From positions 1 to 57,636 of the forward strand of contig QHQA01000039.1 in NCBI GenBank assembly GCA_003219695.1: a DNA stretch of 57,636 nt, in the 5' to 3' direction. The notes under the pieces were generated by a model. That model had not been told where the DNA came from and ran no database searches. It was given only the letters and a program-made list of their open reading frames with translations. The stretch comes from Verrucomicrobiota bacterium (GTDB lineage: Bacteria > Verrucomicrobiota > Verrucomicrobiia > Chthoniobacterales > UBA10450). How positions within the stretch are numbered: position 1 is the first letter of the stretch; every line of letters begins with the position of its first letter. A program made the translations under genes and the position numbers. Positions 1-7,906 of this stretch are shown here, piece after piece.

Positions 1-1069
1 CACCCCGCGCGTTGTGCATGCTGATATCCAGCTCGGCATTGCCGGAGAGTGTGATACTGCACGTGCCGCCTTTGGATTTGTCCTCAAAGGAAATCACTCC
101 ACCATCGGAGCCATCAACTCCGCCGTTGGCTGTGATGTTGGCCGCCGCCGCGGTGGTGGTGTCGATAAAGTATAAAAACGTCCCGGTAAGTCCTGCTCCC
201 ATGCCGCCGTTGATGACAAAGGTGGCATTGTCTGCCGTCGCAGTGTTGTCGAACAGGATAAAGCTGCCTTGCTCGCCGCTCGCGCTTCCCCCAATCGTCG
301 TGAAGGTGCCTTCACCGGCACTGGAAAAGCCCTCGAAGTCAATCTGGGAAGGAAACACTTGGTTCCCGCCGATACACGTTCCGATCATATGCTCAGCGTT
401 GTTGCTGCCCGCAAAGGACACAAATGCCGCAGTGCTGAGGTTCAGGGTCGCGTTGCCGCCGGTCGAGCTGTCGAAGAATGAAATGACCGAGTTGGCGCTG
501 GCATTGATCGTCGCATCTCCTGCCGTCGACTCATCCCAGAAGTCCAAAGTGCCTTGAAGAGACCCACTTGTGAGGTCGAAAGTCGCCGACCCGGCAGAAG
601 AAGAGTTGTAGAACGTGAGTAGTCCGCCAACGGTGCTGACATTTGTCACACTGCCCGCGGTGGCGCTGTTGTAGAAAAACATCGCACCGGCTAAGTCACT
701 CTCTTCCGGAATGACCACTGACTGCAGCGAGCCTGAGTTATTGACGAACCCGGCACCGTTCAGCTTTAGATTACTTACATCAAGGGTGATTGTGTAGGCT
801 GGCGCCCCACTGTCAAAAACCACACTATCAACATTGATATTCGAACCAAAATCGACCAATACGTTCGTAACGGTTGAGGCATCAAAAGTCGCGATATCCG
901 TTATTGCGTTCGGAACGGTTTGTGGTGTCCAGTTCGCCGCAGTGTTCCAATCGCCACTTGAAGGATTGTGATCCCAAGTGGCACTGCCCGCGAAGGAGAG
1001 CCGCTGCGCAGTTAAAAATAGCAGCGCAGCGGCAACAAGAAACCTAAGTCTAGTGAATAACGTGTTCAT
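1..1069 (-). CDS. Secreted beta-strand-repeat protein (partial, runs off the window start)
   Basis: The minus strand stays open from an ATG at 1069 to the edge of the window, so the C-terminus is missing. The product starts with a signal peptide (basic MNTLFTRLRF, hydrophobic core, cleavage near SFAG). The mature part opens with a 'WNTAANW' motif typical of verrucomicrobial autotransporter/PEP-CTERM-like surface proteins. It continues as loosely repeated units of the type F-[YWF]-[ND]-x-S-[ST]-A-G-x-A-T, for example 'FYNSSSAGSATF' and 'FWDESTAGDATI', which suggests a beta-solenoid. The ATG overlaps the stop codon of the upstream esterase gene (TAATG), so translation is probably coupled. The specific role is unknown. 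Confidence 0.75.
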   Translation of the reverse strand, partial: MNTLFTRLRFLVAAALLFLTAQRLSFAGSATWDHNPSSGDWNTAANWTPQTVPNAITDIATFDASTVTNVLVDFGSNINVDSVVFDSGAPAYTITLDVSNLKLNGAGFVNNSGSLQSVVIPEESDLAGAMFFYNSATAGSVTNVSTVGGLLTFYNSSSAGSATFDLTSGSLQGTLDFWDESTAGDATINASANSVISFFDSSTGGNATLNLSTAAFVSFAGSNNAEHMIGTCIGGNQVFPSQIDFEGFSSAGEGTFTTIGGSASGEQGSFILFDNTATADNATFVINGGMGAGLTGTFLYFIDTTTAAAANITANGGVDGSDGGVISFEDKSKGGTCSITLSGNAELDISMHNARG

Positions 1070-2072
1070 TAATGAGTCTGTAAGAAGGTGATGACTTCTT
1101 GGCTGACACACTGGCCGTCGCTATTCGGGTCGTTGTTTTGCGCGTGCCAGTACTTATATGAATGGTCGTGTGGATCCCCGTAGTCGTAACTCATTCTATA
1201 CTTTTCGACATGAAGGCTGGGAAATTGCGATCTCAGTGCATTGAACATATCATCCTCCTGCGAGTAAGGCACAGGGTCGCCTTGGGTGGCGTACAACATA
1301 ACCGGCGGCGGGCTGCTGGTCGCGCCATGTGATACTAACCAGGCTGGGGAAGCTTGATCCAACGCACAGGTCACACCAAAATCGCAACTCGGATCGCAAT
1401 TAGTCTGAGGCTGGAGGTTAACGTAATTATCGAGGTCATTTTCGAACTGTGTGAGCGCGGACGAAGGGATGCCACCCGGATTGGACCAATCGCAGAATTC
1501 GGCAGGACCGGAAAGGCTGACCACCGCTTTGATATGGGCTCGGGCCGTTTCGTTCCAACCGCAGTTGGGGAAGGTCGCCGATGAATCCAGCATTACCCAC
1601 AGGACCAAGGTCCCACCTGCGGAGCCACCAACAAGATAGATGTTGCCGTTGCACTGAGAATCGGCGAGCGCGGCCATAATCTGACGTTTGAGGTCATCGG
1701 TTTGATCGGGAAAGCCGCCGTTGTCGTTAACACTACGAGGCGCCTGACCGTCCAGTGCCCGCCTGCCTGGAGGTCATAGCTCGCCTGCTGCTCTGTCGGG
1801 GTGCCCCTGTCACCATATTCCAACTTGAATATGTCCGGCGGAAGCATCAGCACCGTCGGGTACGGTGGGCCGTACGGGGTCGGAGGCACAAAGCGATAGC
1901 GGTGCAAGATGCTTCCATAGGGTTGATACGGGGAAGCAAGTGTCTCCTCATTCATCAGCGTCACATGCCCATCATTCGGGCAATCGACCGCGAAACTGAA
2001 CCGGTTGCTCAGAAGCAGCGCCGCAGCACAGATGGTTAAACGGATGGTGAATTTAGCTAGGTGGGGTTTCAT
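1069..2072 (-). CDS. Secreted alpha/beta-hydrolase (HSL-type esterase), frameshifted
   Basis: Two overlapping frames together give one secreted hydrolase. The first frame (2072 down to about 1730) has a signal peptide (MKPHLAKFTIRLTICAAALL...). The second (about 1730 down to 1069) has the nucleophile elbow G-G-S-A-G-G, a likely acid Asp in 'YATQGDPVPY' and a likely His in 'DPHDHSYKYW'. The second frame can be read upstream of its first ATG as 'VNDNGGFPDQTDDLKRQ', which joins the first frame cleanly if one base is added near 1730-1735. So this is either a single-base deletion in the sequence or a recent pseudogene. The substrate is not predictable. The stop overlaps the start of the next gene. 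Confidence 0.7.
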
Positions 2073-2352
2073 TAGCGCGGATGGTTAGGTGTTTGGATTT
2101 TGGTTTGAGTTCAATGTTTGGATTAGAAAAATAGAATGAGGCAATCGCAGCCCTGCCGAGATGGCTGACGAGTGCGGAAGGCGGTGTCGGGCCGCTGAGG
2201 AAACGCTTGGGAGGAGTCACAGCGGAATCGCTTTATTCCATCCGCCTTCTGTGTGTCAATATTATTTTAGGCTTTTAAAATATTTTATTCTCGCCGCCAG
2301 AGATGCCGGGCATCAGGGTTGCAATCTTTGGTCGCGTAAAACGATTGTTTAA

Positions 2353-2366
2353 TGTTCTCTTGAACA
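2353..2366 (+). promoter_or_regulatory. LexA (SOS) box upstream of imuA
   Basis: TGTTCTCTTGAACA is a perfect TGTTC-N4-GAACA palindrome ending 12 nt before the imuA ATG. This is the LexA-binding motif reported for Verrucomicrobia. Placed in front of imuA, it predicts DNA-damage induction of imuA-imuB. The remainder of 2073-2352 shows no convincing gene. Confidence 0.8.
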
Positions 2367-2378
2367 TATCACGACCAT

Positions 2379-3101
2379 ATGTCATTTTTTGTTCGAATGA
2401 CTGCGAGCGCCAAAATTATCGATCTTCGCAACCTGCTGGCGGAGCGTTTTCCTCATGTCGCCGTTACGACGGCAACGCGCTTGTTTACGGGTTTACCTTT
2501 TCTTGATGAACCCATTGGCGGCGGCTTGCCGCGAGGCGCGATCACGGAATTGATCAGCCCGCGAACAAGCGCAGGCAGCGCATCGCTCATTCGCGCTCTC
2601 CTTCATGCCGCATATTGCGATCATTATTTCCTGGCGCTGATTGATGGGCGGGATTCGTTCGATCCCTGTGGATTAGATAATGCCTTACTGCGACAGTTGC
2701 TTTGGGTGCGTTGCAGCAAGGCATTCGAGGCAATCAAAGCGACTGATCTGCTTTTGCGCGATGGCAATTTCCCCCTGGTGATTGTTGATCTGGTGCTGAA
2801 CGCCCCGGAAGAATTGCGCAAAATTCCGCAAACGAGCTGGTATCGTTTGCAACGGTTGGTCGAACTAGCGCCGGTGGTGTGTCTGGTCCTCACCCGATAT
2901 GAAATGGTCGCCAGCGCACAACTGAAACTTGTTCTCCAAAATTGTTGGAGCCTCGAAACTTTGGAAAATGAGGATGCGCTTTCACAGCTGCGAATGGTTG
3001 TGAAGCGATCGCATCTCAGCGACGATGTTGGTAAGGACATCGCGCTGCGATGTGCCGCCGGGGCGACTACAGCGCGCCGCTCCTATCTCGGAGTCCATTA
3101 A
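2379..3101 (+). CDS. imuA: ImuA, SOS mutagenesis accessory protein
   Basis: This 240-residue protein has the layout of the RecA/SulA-like ImuA family. Its N-terminal 'LFTGLPFLDEPIGGGLPRGAITELISP' region is split here as FLDEPIGGGLPRG followed by AITELISPR. The stretch matches the substrate-binding start of RecA-like ATPases, but the loop 'SPRTSAGSASL' lacks a canonical Walker A Lys. In other bacteria ImuA works with ImuB and DnaE2 in error-prone translesion synthesis. The stop overlaps the imuB ATG (TAATG), so the two are coupled. A LexA box lies just upstream. An internal Met at residue 7 is an alternative start. Confidence 0.8.
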   Translation: MSFFVRMTASAKIIDLRNLLAERFPHVAVTTATRLFTGLPFLDEPIGGGLPRGAITELISPRTSAGSASLIRALLHAAYCDHYFLALIDGRDSFDPCGLDNALLRQLLWVRCSKAFEAIKATDLLLRDGNFPLVIVDLVLNAPEELRKIPQTSWYRLQRLVELAPVVCLVLTRYEMVASAQLKLVLQNCWSLETLENEDALSQLRMVVKRSHLSDDVGKDIALRCAAGATTARRSYLGVH

Positions 3102-3628
3102 TGTTTGCGACAATTTATTTGCCGAACTTCTATTTGCAGGCCGCCACCCGGCATCAGCCGGAACTGTGCGCAAAACCGGTAGCATTGATCGAAGAACAGG
3201 ACAGGAAACCGGTCATCATTCAACTGAACGAGGCCGCGGAAGAGACTGGCATTCGAAAAGGAATGACGCCAAGTCAGGCTCTGGCGCGATCTTTGCAGGT
3301 AGTGATTAAAGTCCGGGCGTGCGCACAGGAAAAATCGGTCCAGGAACTTTTGCTTTACCACGCGTTTACCCTCAGCCCGTTTGTGGAAAATACTGCGCCC
3401 GGCGTTTGCACGATTCAATTTAGAGACTTCCGCAATTTGAGTGCGAAAGTTGCGCGAGTTATCGAACAATTGGCTCAATGCGAAATCCACGCGCTAGCCG
3501 GCATTGCTTCAGTCCCCGATGCAAGTTTCCTCGCAGCGCATCTGGCGCGTCCAGTTTTGCAAATTGAGAACGCAAAAGAATTTCTGGCACCTTTGCCGAT
3601 TGAGACACTCCGGACGACTGGAACATAG
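3101..3628 (+). pseudogene. imuB: ImuB, Y-family polymerase-like protein, C-terminally truncated
   Basis: The product begins MFATIYLPNFYLQAATRH, a typical ImuB/DinP start, and continues through 'PVALIEEQDRKPVIIQLN' and 'ARSLQVV', the palm-like part of the ImuB fold. It stops after 175 residues with 'LPIETLRTTGT', where family members of roughly 450-500 residues continue into the helix-hairpin-helix thumb, the little finger and the C-terminal partner-binding tail. None of the three frames after 3628 resumes the family. The truncation therefore looks real rather than a one-base error, and the protein has probably lost interaction with the beta clamp and DnaE2. No dnaE2 follows. Confidence 0.7.
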
Positions 3629-3734
3629 AATTCCGAAATCCTAGCAGGACTGATACCTGACAGGCAAGATGCCCATTGACCCCACAGCCTCGCCACAGGA
3701 CGAGTCCGTCCGACTGGCGGACAAGATGGCTGCG

Positions 3735-4394
3735 TCATGCTGTTGCCGATTTGCGTTCGATCAACAGTCGATAGACTAAACCGCCCAGCGCGCCACCCAG
3801 CAACGGTCCGATCCAATAGACGTAATGATCGTGCCAGAAATTTGCGGCAACAGCTGGCCCGAACACCCGCGCCGGATTCATCGCGGCGCCCGTAAGCGTT
3901 CCGCCGAACAAGATGTCGAGTGTGATGGTCGATCCGATTACGAGACCAGCGACGCGCCGCGGCCCGCGTTCATCCACCGCTGTGCCATGAACCACGAACA
4001 CGAGAAAGAAAGTGAGTATGCCTTCGACCAAAATTCCTTGCCACGCCGTCAGGTTGATGGCCAACTGGGGAGTTCCACTCACTACTACGTTCCGACCGAA
4101 TAAGCCGAGACAAATTAAAGCAGCTGCGATTCCGCCGAGGCATTGCGCGATCCAGAAGGAAACTGCGTTGCGCCATTTCATGTGCCCGCCGCAAACCAGT
4201 CCAAACGTGACCGCCGGATTTAACTGACCACCTGAAATGTGCAGGGTTGCGGACACAAATGCCGCGATCGTGAGGCCGTGAGCAAGCGCTACCGCAAGTA
4301 CGTTGTCGCCGGCTGTCTTGATCGCGCCGATGCCGACAAAGATCAGCGCGAATGTTCCGATGAATTCCGCGAGCAAGGGACGAAGCTTGGTCAT
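3735..4394 (-). CDS. Aquaporin / MIP-family channel
   Basis: A membrane channel of about 219 residues from the Met at 4394 (an upstream Met at 4406 is possible). Both half-helix signatures are present: 'GGQLNPAVTFG' and 'GAAMNPARVFGPAV'. Six hydrophobic segments flank them, the usual aquaporin topology and length. It should conduct water or small neutral solutes. Telling AqpZ from GlpF needs the selectivity-filter residues in an alignment. The gene converges on the truncated imuB with about 100 bp between them. Confidence 0.88.
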   Translation of the reverse strand: MTKLRPLLAEFIGTFALIFVGIGAIKTAGDNVLAVALAHGLTIAAFVSATLHISGGQLNPAVTFGLVCGGHMKWRNAVSFWIAQCLGGIAAALICLGLFGRNVVVSGTPQLAINLTAWQGILVEGILTFFLVFVVHGTAVDERGPRRVAGLVIGSTITLDILFGGTLTGAAMNPARVFGPAVAANFWHDHYVYWIGPLLGGALGGLVYRLLIERKSATA

Positions 4395-4477
4395 GCTTCG
4401 ATCCAATCAAATTCGCTGCGCCCTGGCAACTCAGATGTCGTTCTTCGTGAATCTGTGCCTGGGCGCCAGGCCGCCGG

Positions 4478-4660
4478 TCAGCGGTTCTTTTTAGGTTTCC
4501 CGATTTTCTCCGTTTGCTGTACGAGGAAGGACTTCACGCGTGCATACTCCTTCTGAGCGCCGTTCGCGAAATCGCCCGGTCCGTACTCGAACAGCACGAC
4601 GAAGCAAAAAGTCAAAACGATGAAAAGGACGAACCAGAAAAGCCCGCGCAGAATCGCCAT
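4478..4660 (-). CDS. Small single-pass membrane protein, unknown function
   Basis: A 60-residue product: 'MAILRGLFWFVLFIVLTFCFVV' region (TM helix about residues 5-24), then a charged tail ending KIGKPKKNR. It is divergent from the aminotransferase gene that starts near 4757. I do not recognise a family. The clear hydrophobic segment and basic end favour a real gene over chance. Confidence 0.5.
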   Translation of the reverse strand: MAILRGLFWFVLFIVLTFCFVVLFEYGPGDFANGAQKEYARVKSFLVQQTEKIGKPKKNR

Positions 4661-4756
4661 GCAGACAGCTAGCGCGTGCGAACAGTGCGATCAACCGGAG
4701 ACGCCGGCTGCGACAACACCTTGAACAGGATGCCGAAGCTGCCAAGCTATCTGGCC

Positions 4757-5965
4757 ATGCGGGTGCCGCTGCTTGATCTTGGCGAACAATACCGTGCCTT
4801 GGCTGATCCAATTCACGAGGCGATTGACGAGGTCCTGGCGAGCCACCGTTTCATTCTCGGACCAAAAGTGGAGGCATTCGAGAAGGCGATCTGTGCTTAT
4901 TGCAATTCACCGCATGCCGTCGGTGTCTCATCTGGAACAGACGCTTTGCTGGCCATTTTGATGGCGCTCGGAATCGGGCGGGGCGACGCCGTAATCACCA
5001 CGCCTTACACATTTTTTGCCACTGCCGGATGCATTGCGCGGGTTGGCGCGAGACCACTCTTTGCCGACATCGATCCGGAGACATACGACATCCGCCCCTC
5101 CGCGATTCAGGAGTGCGTCGAGAGGAATTGTCAGCTCGGTTCGAGTGGCCAATTGGAAACAAAGCGTGGAGAGAAAGTCCGCGCCATCGTTCCGGTTCAT
5201 TTGTTCGGCTTATGCTGCCAGATGGACGCGCTCCATGAAGTTTCGGAACGCTACCAGCTCGAGGTGATCGAAGACGCGGCCCAGGCGATTGGCGCGGAGT
5301 TTCGGTGCGAAGAAAGGACTGCTAAAGCAGGAGCCATGGGCGAGGTTGGTTTCTTTAGCTTTTATCCTTCGAAGAATCTCGGCGCTGCGGGGGACGCGGG
5401 GATGATCGTCTGCCGGGATGAAGGGCTCGCGAGAAAATTGCGGACTTTTAGAGAACATGGAATGGGACCGCGCTATTTTCATCATGTCATTGGAGGCAAT
5501 TTTCGCCTGGACGAAATCCAGGCTGCGATTCTCGCCGTTAAGCTTCCACACTTGGAAAAGTGCGCGGCGGCGCGGCGCGACGCCGCAGATTTCTATGGTG
5601 CAGAATTTACCCGCGCGGCCTTGACGGAAAAAATCGCTCTACCCTGTGAGCCCTATCGCGACCGCGGCCTAACGAATCATCACGTCTATCATCAATACGT
5701 CATCCGCGCGCCGATGCGCGATCCCTTGCGCGAGCATCTGGCTAAACGCGAGATCGAGACGGCGATCTACTATCCGCTCGGACTCCACGAGCAAAAATGT
5801 TTTACCTATCTCGGCTACAAAAAAGGCGATTTTCCGGAGACCGAACGCGCGGCGCGCGAGACGCTGGCATTACCAATTTATCCCGAGATTTCGCGCGAGG
5901 CGCAGCGATATGTGGTCAATGCGATTGCCGAGTTCTTCAAGGTGACGCCCAATCGCGGAAAGTGA
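4757..5965 (+). CDS. DegT/DnrJ/EryC1/StrS-family PLP sugar aminotransferase
   Basis: The family start MRVPLLDLGEQYRAL lies at 4757. In-frame Mets at 4730 and 4676 are less likely because they precede the conserved N-terminus. Visible family features are 'VGVSSGTDALLAILMALG', 'TPYTFFATAG', the cofactor-contacting 'VIEDAAQAIGA', and the PLP lysine in 'FFSFYPSKNLGAAGDAG'. Later come 'GGNFRLDEIQAAIL' and 'ALPIYPEI'. Such enzymes transfer an amino group to a nucleotide-linked keto sugar for cell-surface glycans. No other sugar-nucleotide genes are nearby, so the substrate is open. Confidence 0.88.
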   Translation: MRVPLLDLGEQYRALADPIHEAIDEVLASHRFILGPKVEAFEKAICAYCNSPHAVGVSSGTDALLAILMALGIGRGDAVITTPYTFFATAGCIARVGARPLFADIDPETYDIRPSAIQECVERNCQLGSSGQLETKRGEKVRAIVPVHLFGLCCQMDALHEVSERYQLEVIEDAAQAIGAEFRCEERTAKAGAMGEVGFFSFYPSKNLGAAGDAGMIVCRDEGLARKLRTFREHGMGPRYFHHVIGGNFRLDEIQAAILAVKLPHLEKCAAARRDAADFYGAEFTRAALTEKIALPCEPYRDRGLTNHHVYHQYVIRAPMRDPLREHLAKREIETAIYYPLGLHEQKCFTYLGYKKGDFPETERAARETLALPIYPEISREAQRYVVNAIAEFFKVTPNRGK

Positions 5966-6042
5966 TTCGCCTAGCCGACGTTAGGCCAGCGTCACTTGCA
6001 ACCGGCGCAGCGCAAGCCTATATCAATCGCTCGCTAAATTAA

Positions 6043-6126
6043 GGGTAGGTACCGAAGTGGCCAAACGGGGCAGACTGTAAATCTGCTGGCTTTACGCCTT
6101 CGCTGGTTCGAATCCAGCCCTGCCCA
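6043..6126 (+). tRNA. tRNA-Tyr (anticodon GTA)
   Basis: An 84-nt class II tRNA with a long variable arm. The acceptor stem GGGTAGG pairs with CCTGCCC and the discriminator is A at 6126. The anticodon loop is CTGTAAA between GCAGA and TCTGC, giving GTA. The T arm is GCTGG-TTCGAAT-CCAGC. No CCA is encoded. Confidence 0.95.
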
Positions 6127-6158
6127 TTTGCCCTCTCGAACCCCTATTTGCGAAATTG

Positions 6159-6494
6159 TCAGTAGCCTCTTCGCTGGCCGCCTTCGCGGCGACCACCGTA
6201 TCCGCCGCCGCCGTAGCCACGCCCACCGCCACCAGGCGGTCGCGGTTCTCGCGGGCGCGCTTCATTCACGGTTAATGGCCGGCCTTCGATGGACTGGCCA
6301 TTGAGCTTCGAAATGGCGTTTTGAGCGTCCTCTTCGGAACCCATGGTGACGAAAGCGAAGCCACGCGACTTGCCAGTGAATCTGTCCTGCATGAGAGTGA
6401 CTTCCTGCACAGCGCCAGCCTGTGAAAAAAGCTCCTGCAGTTCGTTCTCAGTGGTGTTGAAGGGAAGATTGCCTACGTATAATTTGGTTCCCAT
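6159..6494 (-). CDS. Glycine-rich RRM RNA-binding protein
   Basis: A 111-residue protein with one RNA recognition motif: RNP2 'KLYVGNLPF' at residues 4-12 and RNP1 'KSRGFAFVTM' near 42-51. The Gly/Arg-rich tail is GGGGRGYGGGGYGG-like. This is the bacterial Rbp family, often cold-induced, which binds RNA and acts as a chaperone. The start codon lies 4 nt from one arm of a 12-bp inverted repeat, which may control translation. Confidence 0.9.
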   Translation of the reverse strand: MGTKLYVGNLPFNTTENELQELFSQAGAVQEVTLMQDRFTGKSRGFAFVTMGSEEDAQNAISKLNGQSIEGRPLTVNEARPREPRPPGGGGRGYGGGGYGGRREGGQRRGY

Positions 6495-6498
6495 TGGG

Positions 6499-6575
6499 TT
6501 GAGTTTATTCTGGAAAACGCCGCCAGGTCACTGTTCCCGCTTATCGGATTTCAAATCGTCACTGAATAAACTCAA
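6499..6575 (-). promoter_or_regulatory. Inverted repeat in the 5' leader of the RRM gene
   Basis: TTGAGTTTATTC (6499-6510) and GAATAAACTCAA (6564-6575) are perfect 12-bp complements separated by 53 nt. The proximal arm ends 4 nt before the RRM ATG. If transcribed, the AU-rich stem would cover the ribosome-binding region. No Shine-Dalgarno sequence is visible there. Regulation is inferred. Confidence 0.45.
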
Positions 6576-6679
6576 CTGACAATCCACCAACTGCCGGGCT
6601 TTGTTTTCGTTTGGCTCACTTGTAAGATGCTTCCCATAAGAAAGTCAATAGAAAATCGCGGGTAATTTTCCCTCCAATC

Positions 6680-7906
6680 ATGGCCCAACCCAGCAGCCCG
6701 AACGGAAAAAAGGTCAGTGCCCGCGTCGCCATTGTGGCCGTGGGCGTGGTCAGCCCGTTGGGATTTGGACTGGCTGAGACACTCGAATCGCTGCGCAAGG
6801 CGCGAGATTGCGTGAGCTCGGTGAGGCGATTCTCGGTCGCGCAATGTCGATGCAAAACCGCTGGTCAAGTTCCCGATGACCGCCTGCTAGCGAGCCAGGG
6901 CGAGGCGCCACATTCGCGACGTCTGCATCGCGCCTCACACATGATGATTCAAGCGCTAAAAGAAGTTGTAACGCAACAACCCCAGTTTAAACCGGAGTTG
7001 GCGGTAATCGGAACGACAAGCGGCGGCATGTCCTACGGCGAAAGTTACTACCGCTCATTACGTCAAGCTGGGCATCTGCGGCATGCGCCGACGTGGATCG
7101 CAAATTATCCAGCGCAAAAACCGGTGATCGATGCTCAGGCGGTCTTTGGAATCTCCGCGCCGTGCCAGGTCATTGCGAATGCGTGCGCCTCGGGCACCAA
7201 TGCCATTGGTCACGCGTTCGAATGTGTGCGGTCGGGTCGCTATCAGCGCGTGTTAGCTGGCGGTTACGACGCGCTGTCGGAGATGGTCTTCGTCGGCTTT
7301 GATTCGCTTCAAGCCTCTACGCCAGAAAAATGTCGCCCGTTTGATCGGCATCGCACTGGCATGGTGCTGGGAGAAGGCGCAGCGCTGCTGGCATTGGAAA
7401 ATCTCGACCTGGCTCAGCAACGTGGCGCGTCGATCCTCGCAGAAATCGTCGGTTACGGCATTTCCACGGATAATTTTCACATCACACAGCCGGAGCCGTC
7501 CGGTATCGGACCGCGGCAGGCGATGGAGCGATCTCTCCAGGACGCTAGCGTCTCGGCGGGCGAAGTCGATTACATCAATGCGCACGGCACAGCTACTGTG
7601 TTTAATGATGCGGCTGAGGGAAAAGCCGTTAGCGGATTGTTCAATAGCGTGCCGGTGAGCTCAACCAAAAGCATGATGGGTCATTCGCTGGGAGCGGCCG
7701 GCGCGATTGAGGCCATCGTTTGTTTGCTGGCGATCCAGCATCAATTTCTTCCTCCGAACATTAATTTCAGCGCTCCAGATGACGATCTGGATTTAAACAT
7801 CGTGGTAAACGAAGCGCGCCCAGCTGTTCTGCGCACAGCGCTCTCGAATTCCTTTGGTTTCGGTGGGACAAATGCTTCGATTCTCATGCGCAAATCCCGG
7901 GCATGA
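6680..7906 (+). CDS. Beta-ketoacyl-ACP synthase (KAS II / ketosynthase-alpha type)
   Basis: A 408-residue thiolase-fold condensing enzyme with the full catalytic set: Cys169 in 'NACASGTNAIG', His302 in 'INAHGTAT', Lys330 and His335 in 'STKSMMGHSLGAAGA', and the C-terminal 'NSFGFGGTNAS'. It condenses malonyl-ACP with an acyl primer. The stop overlaps the next gene (ATGA), which is a homologue lacking catalytic residues. The pair therefore looks like a KS-alpha/KS-beta heterodimer rather than housekeeping FabF. No ACP, malonyltransferase or ketoreductase gene is adjacent. Confidence 0.85.
   Translation: MAQPSSPNGKKVSARVAIVAVGVVSPLGFGLAETLESLRKARDCVSSVRRFSVAQCRCKTAGQVPDDRLLASQGEAPHSRRLHRASHMMIQALKEVVTQQPQFKPELAVIGTTSGGMSYGESYYRSLRQAGHLRHAPTWIANYPAQKPVIDAQAVFGISAPCQVIANACASGTNAIGHAFECVRSGRYQRVLAGGYDALSEMVFVGFDSLQASTPEKCRPFDRHRTGMVLGEGAALLALENLDLAQQRGASILAEIVGYGISTDNFHITQPEPSGIGPRQAMERSLQDASVSAGEVDYINAHGTATVFNDAAEGKAVSGLFNSVPVSSTKSMMGHSLGAAGAIEAIVCLLAIQHQFLPPNINFSAPDDDLDLNIVVNEARPAVLRTALSNSFGFGGTNASILMRKSRA

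Noticed and set aside
12-557. Plus-strand open frame at the window start
   Set aside because: It mirrors the minus-strand beta-repeat gene, which has a signal peptide and protein repeats; the plus frame shows no motif.
3629-3734. Continuation of imuB in another frame after 3628
   Set aside because: None of the three frames resembles the ImuB thumb or little-finger region, so a one-base error does not explain the truncation.
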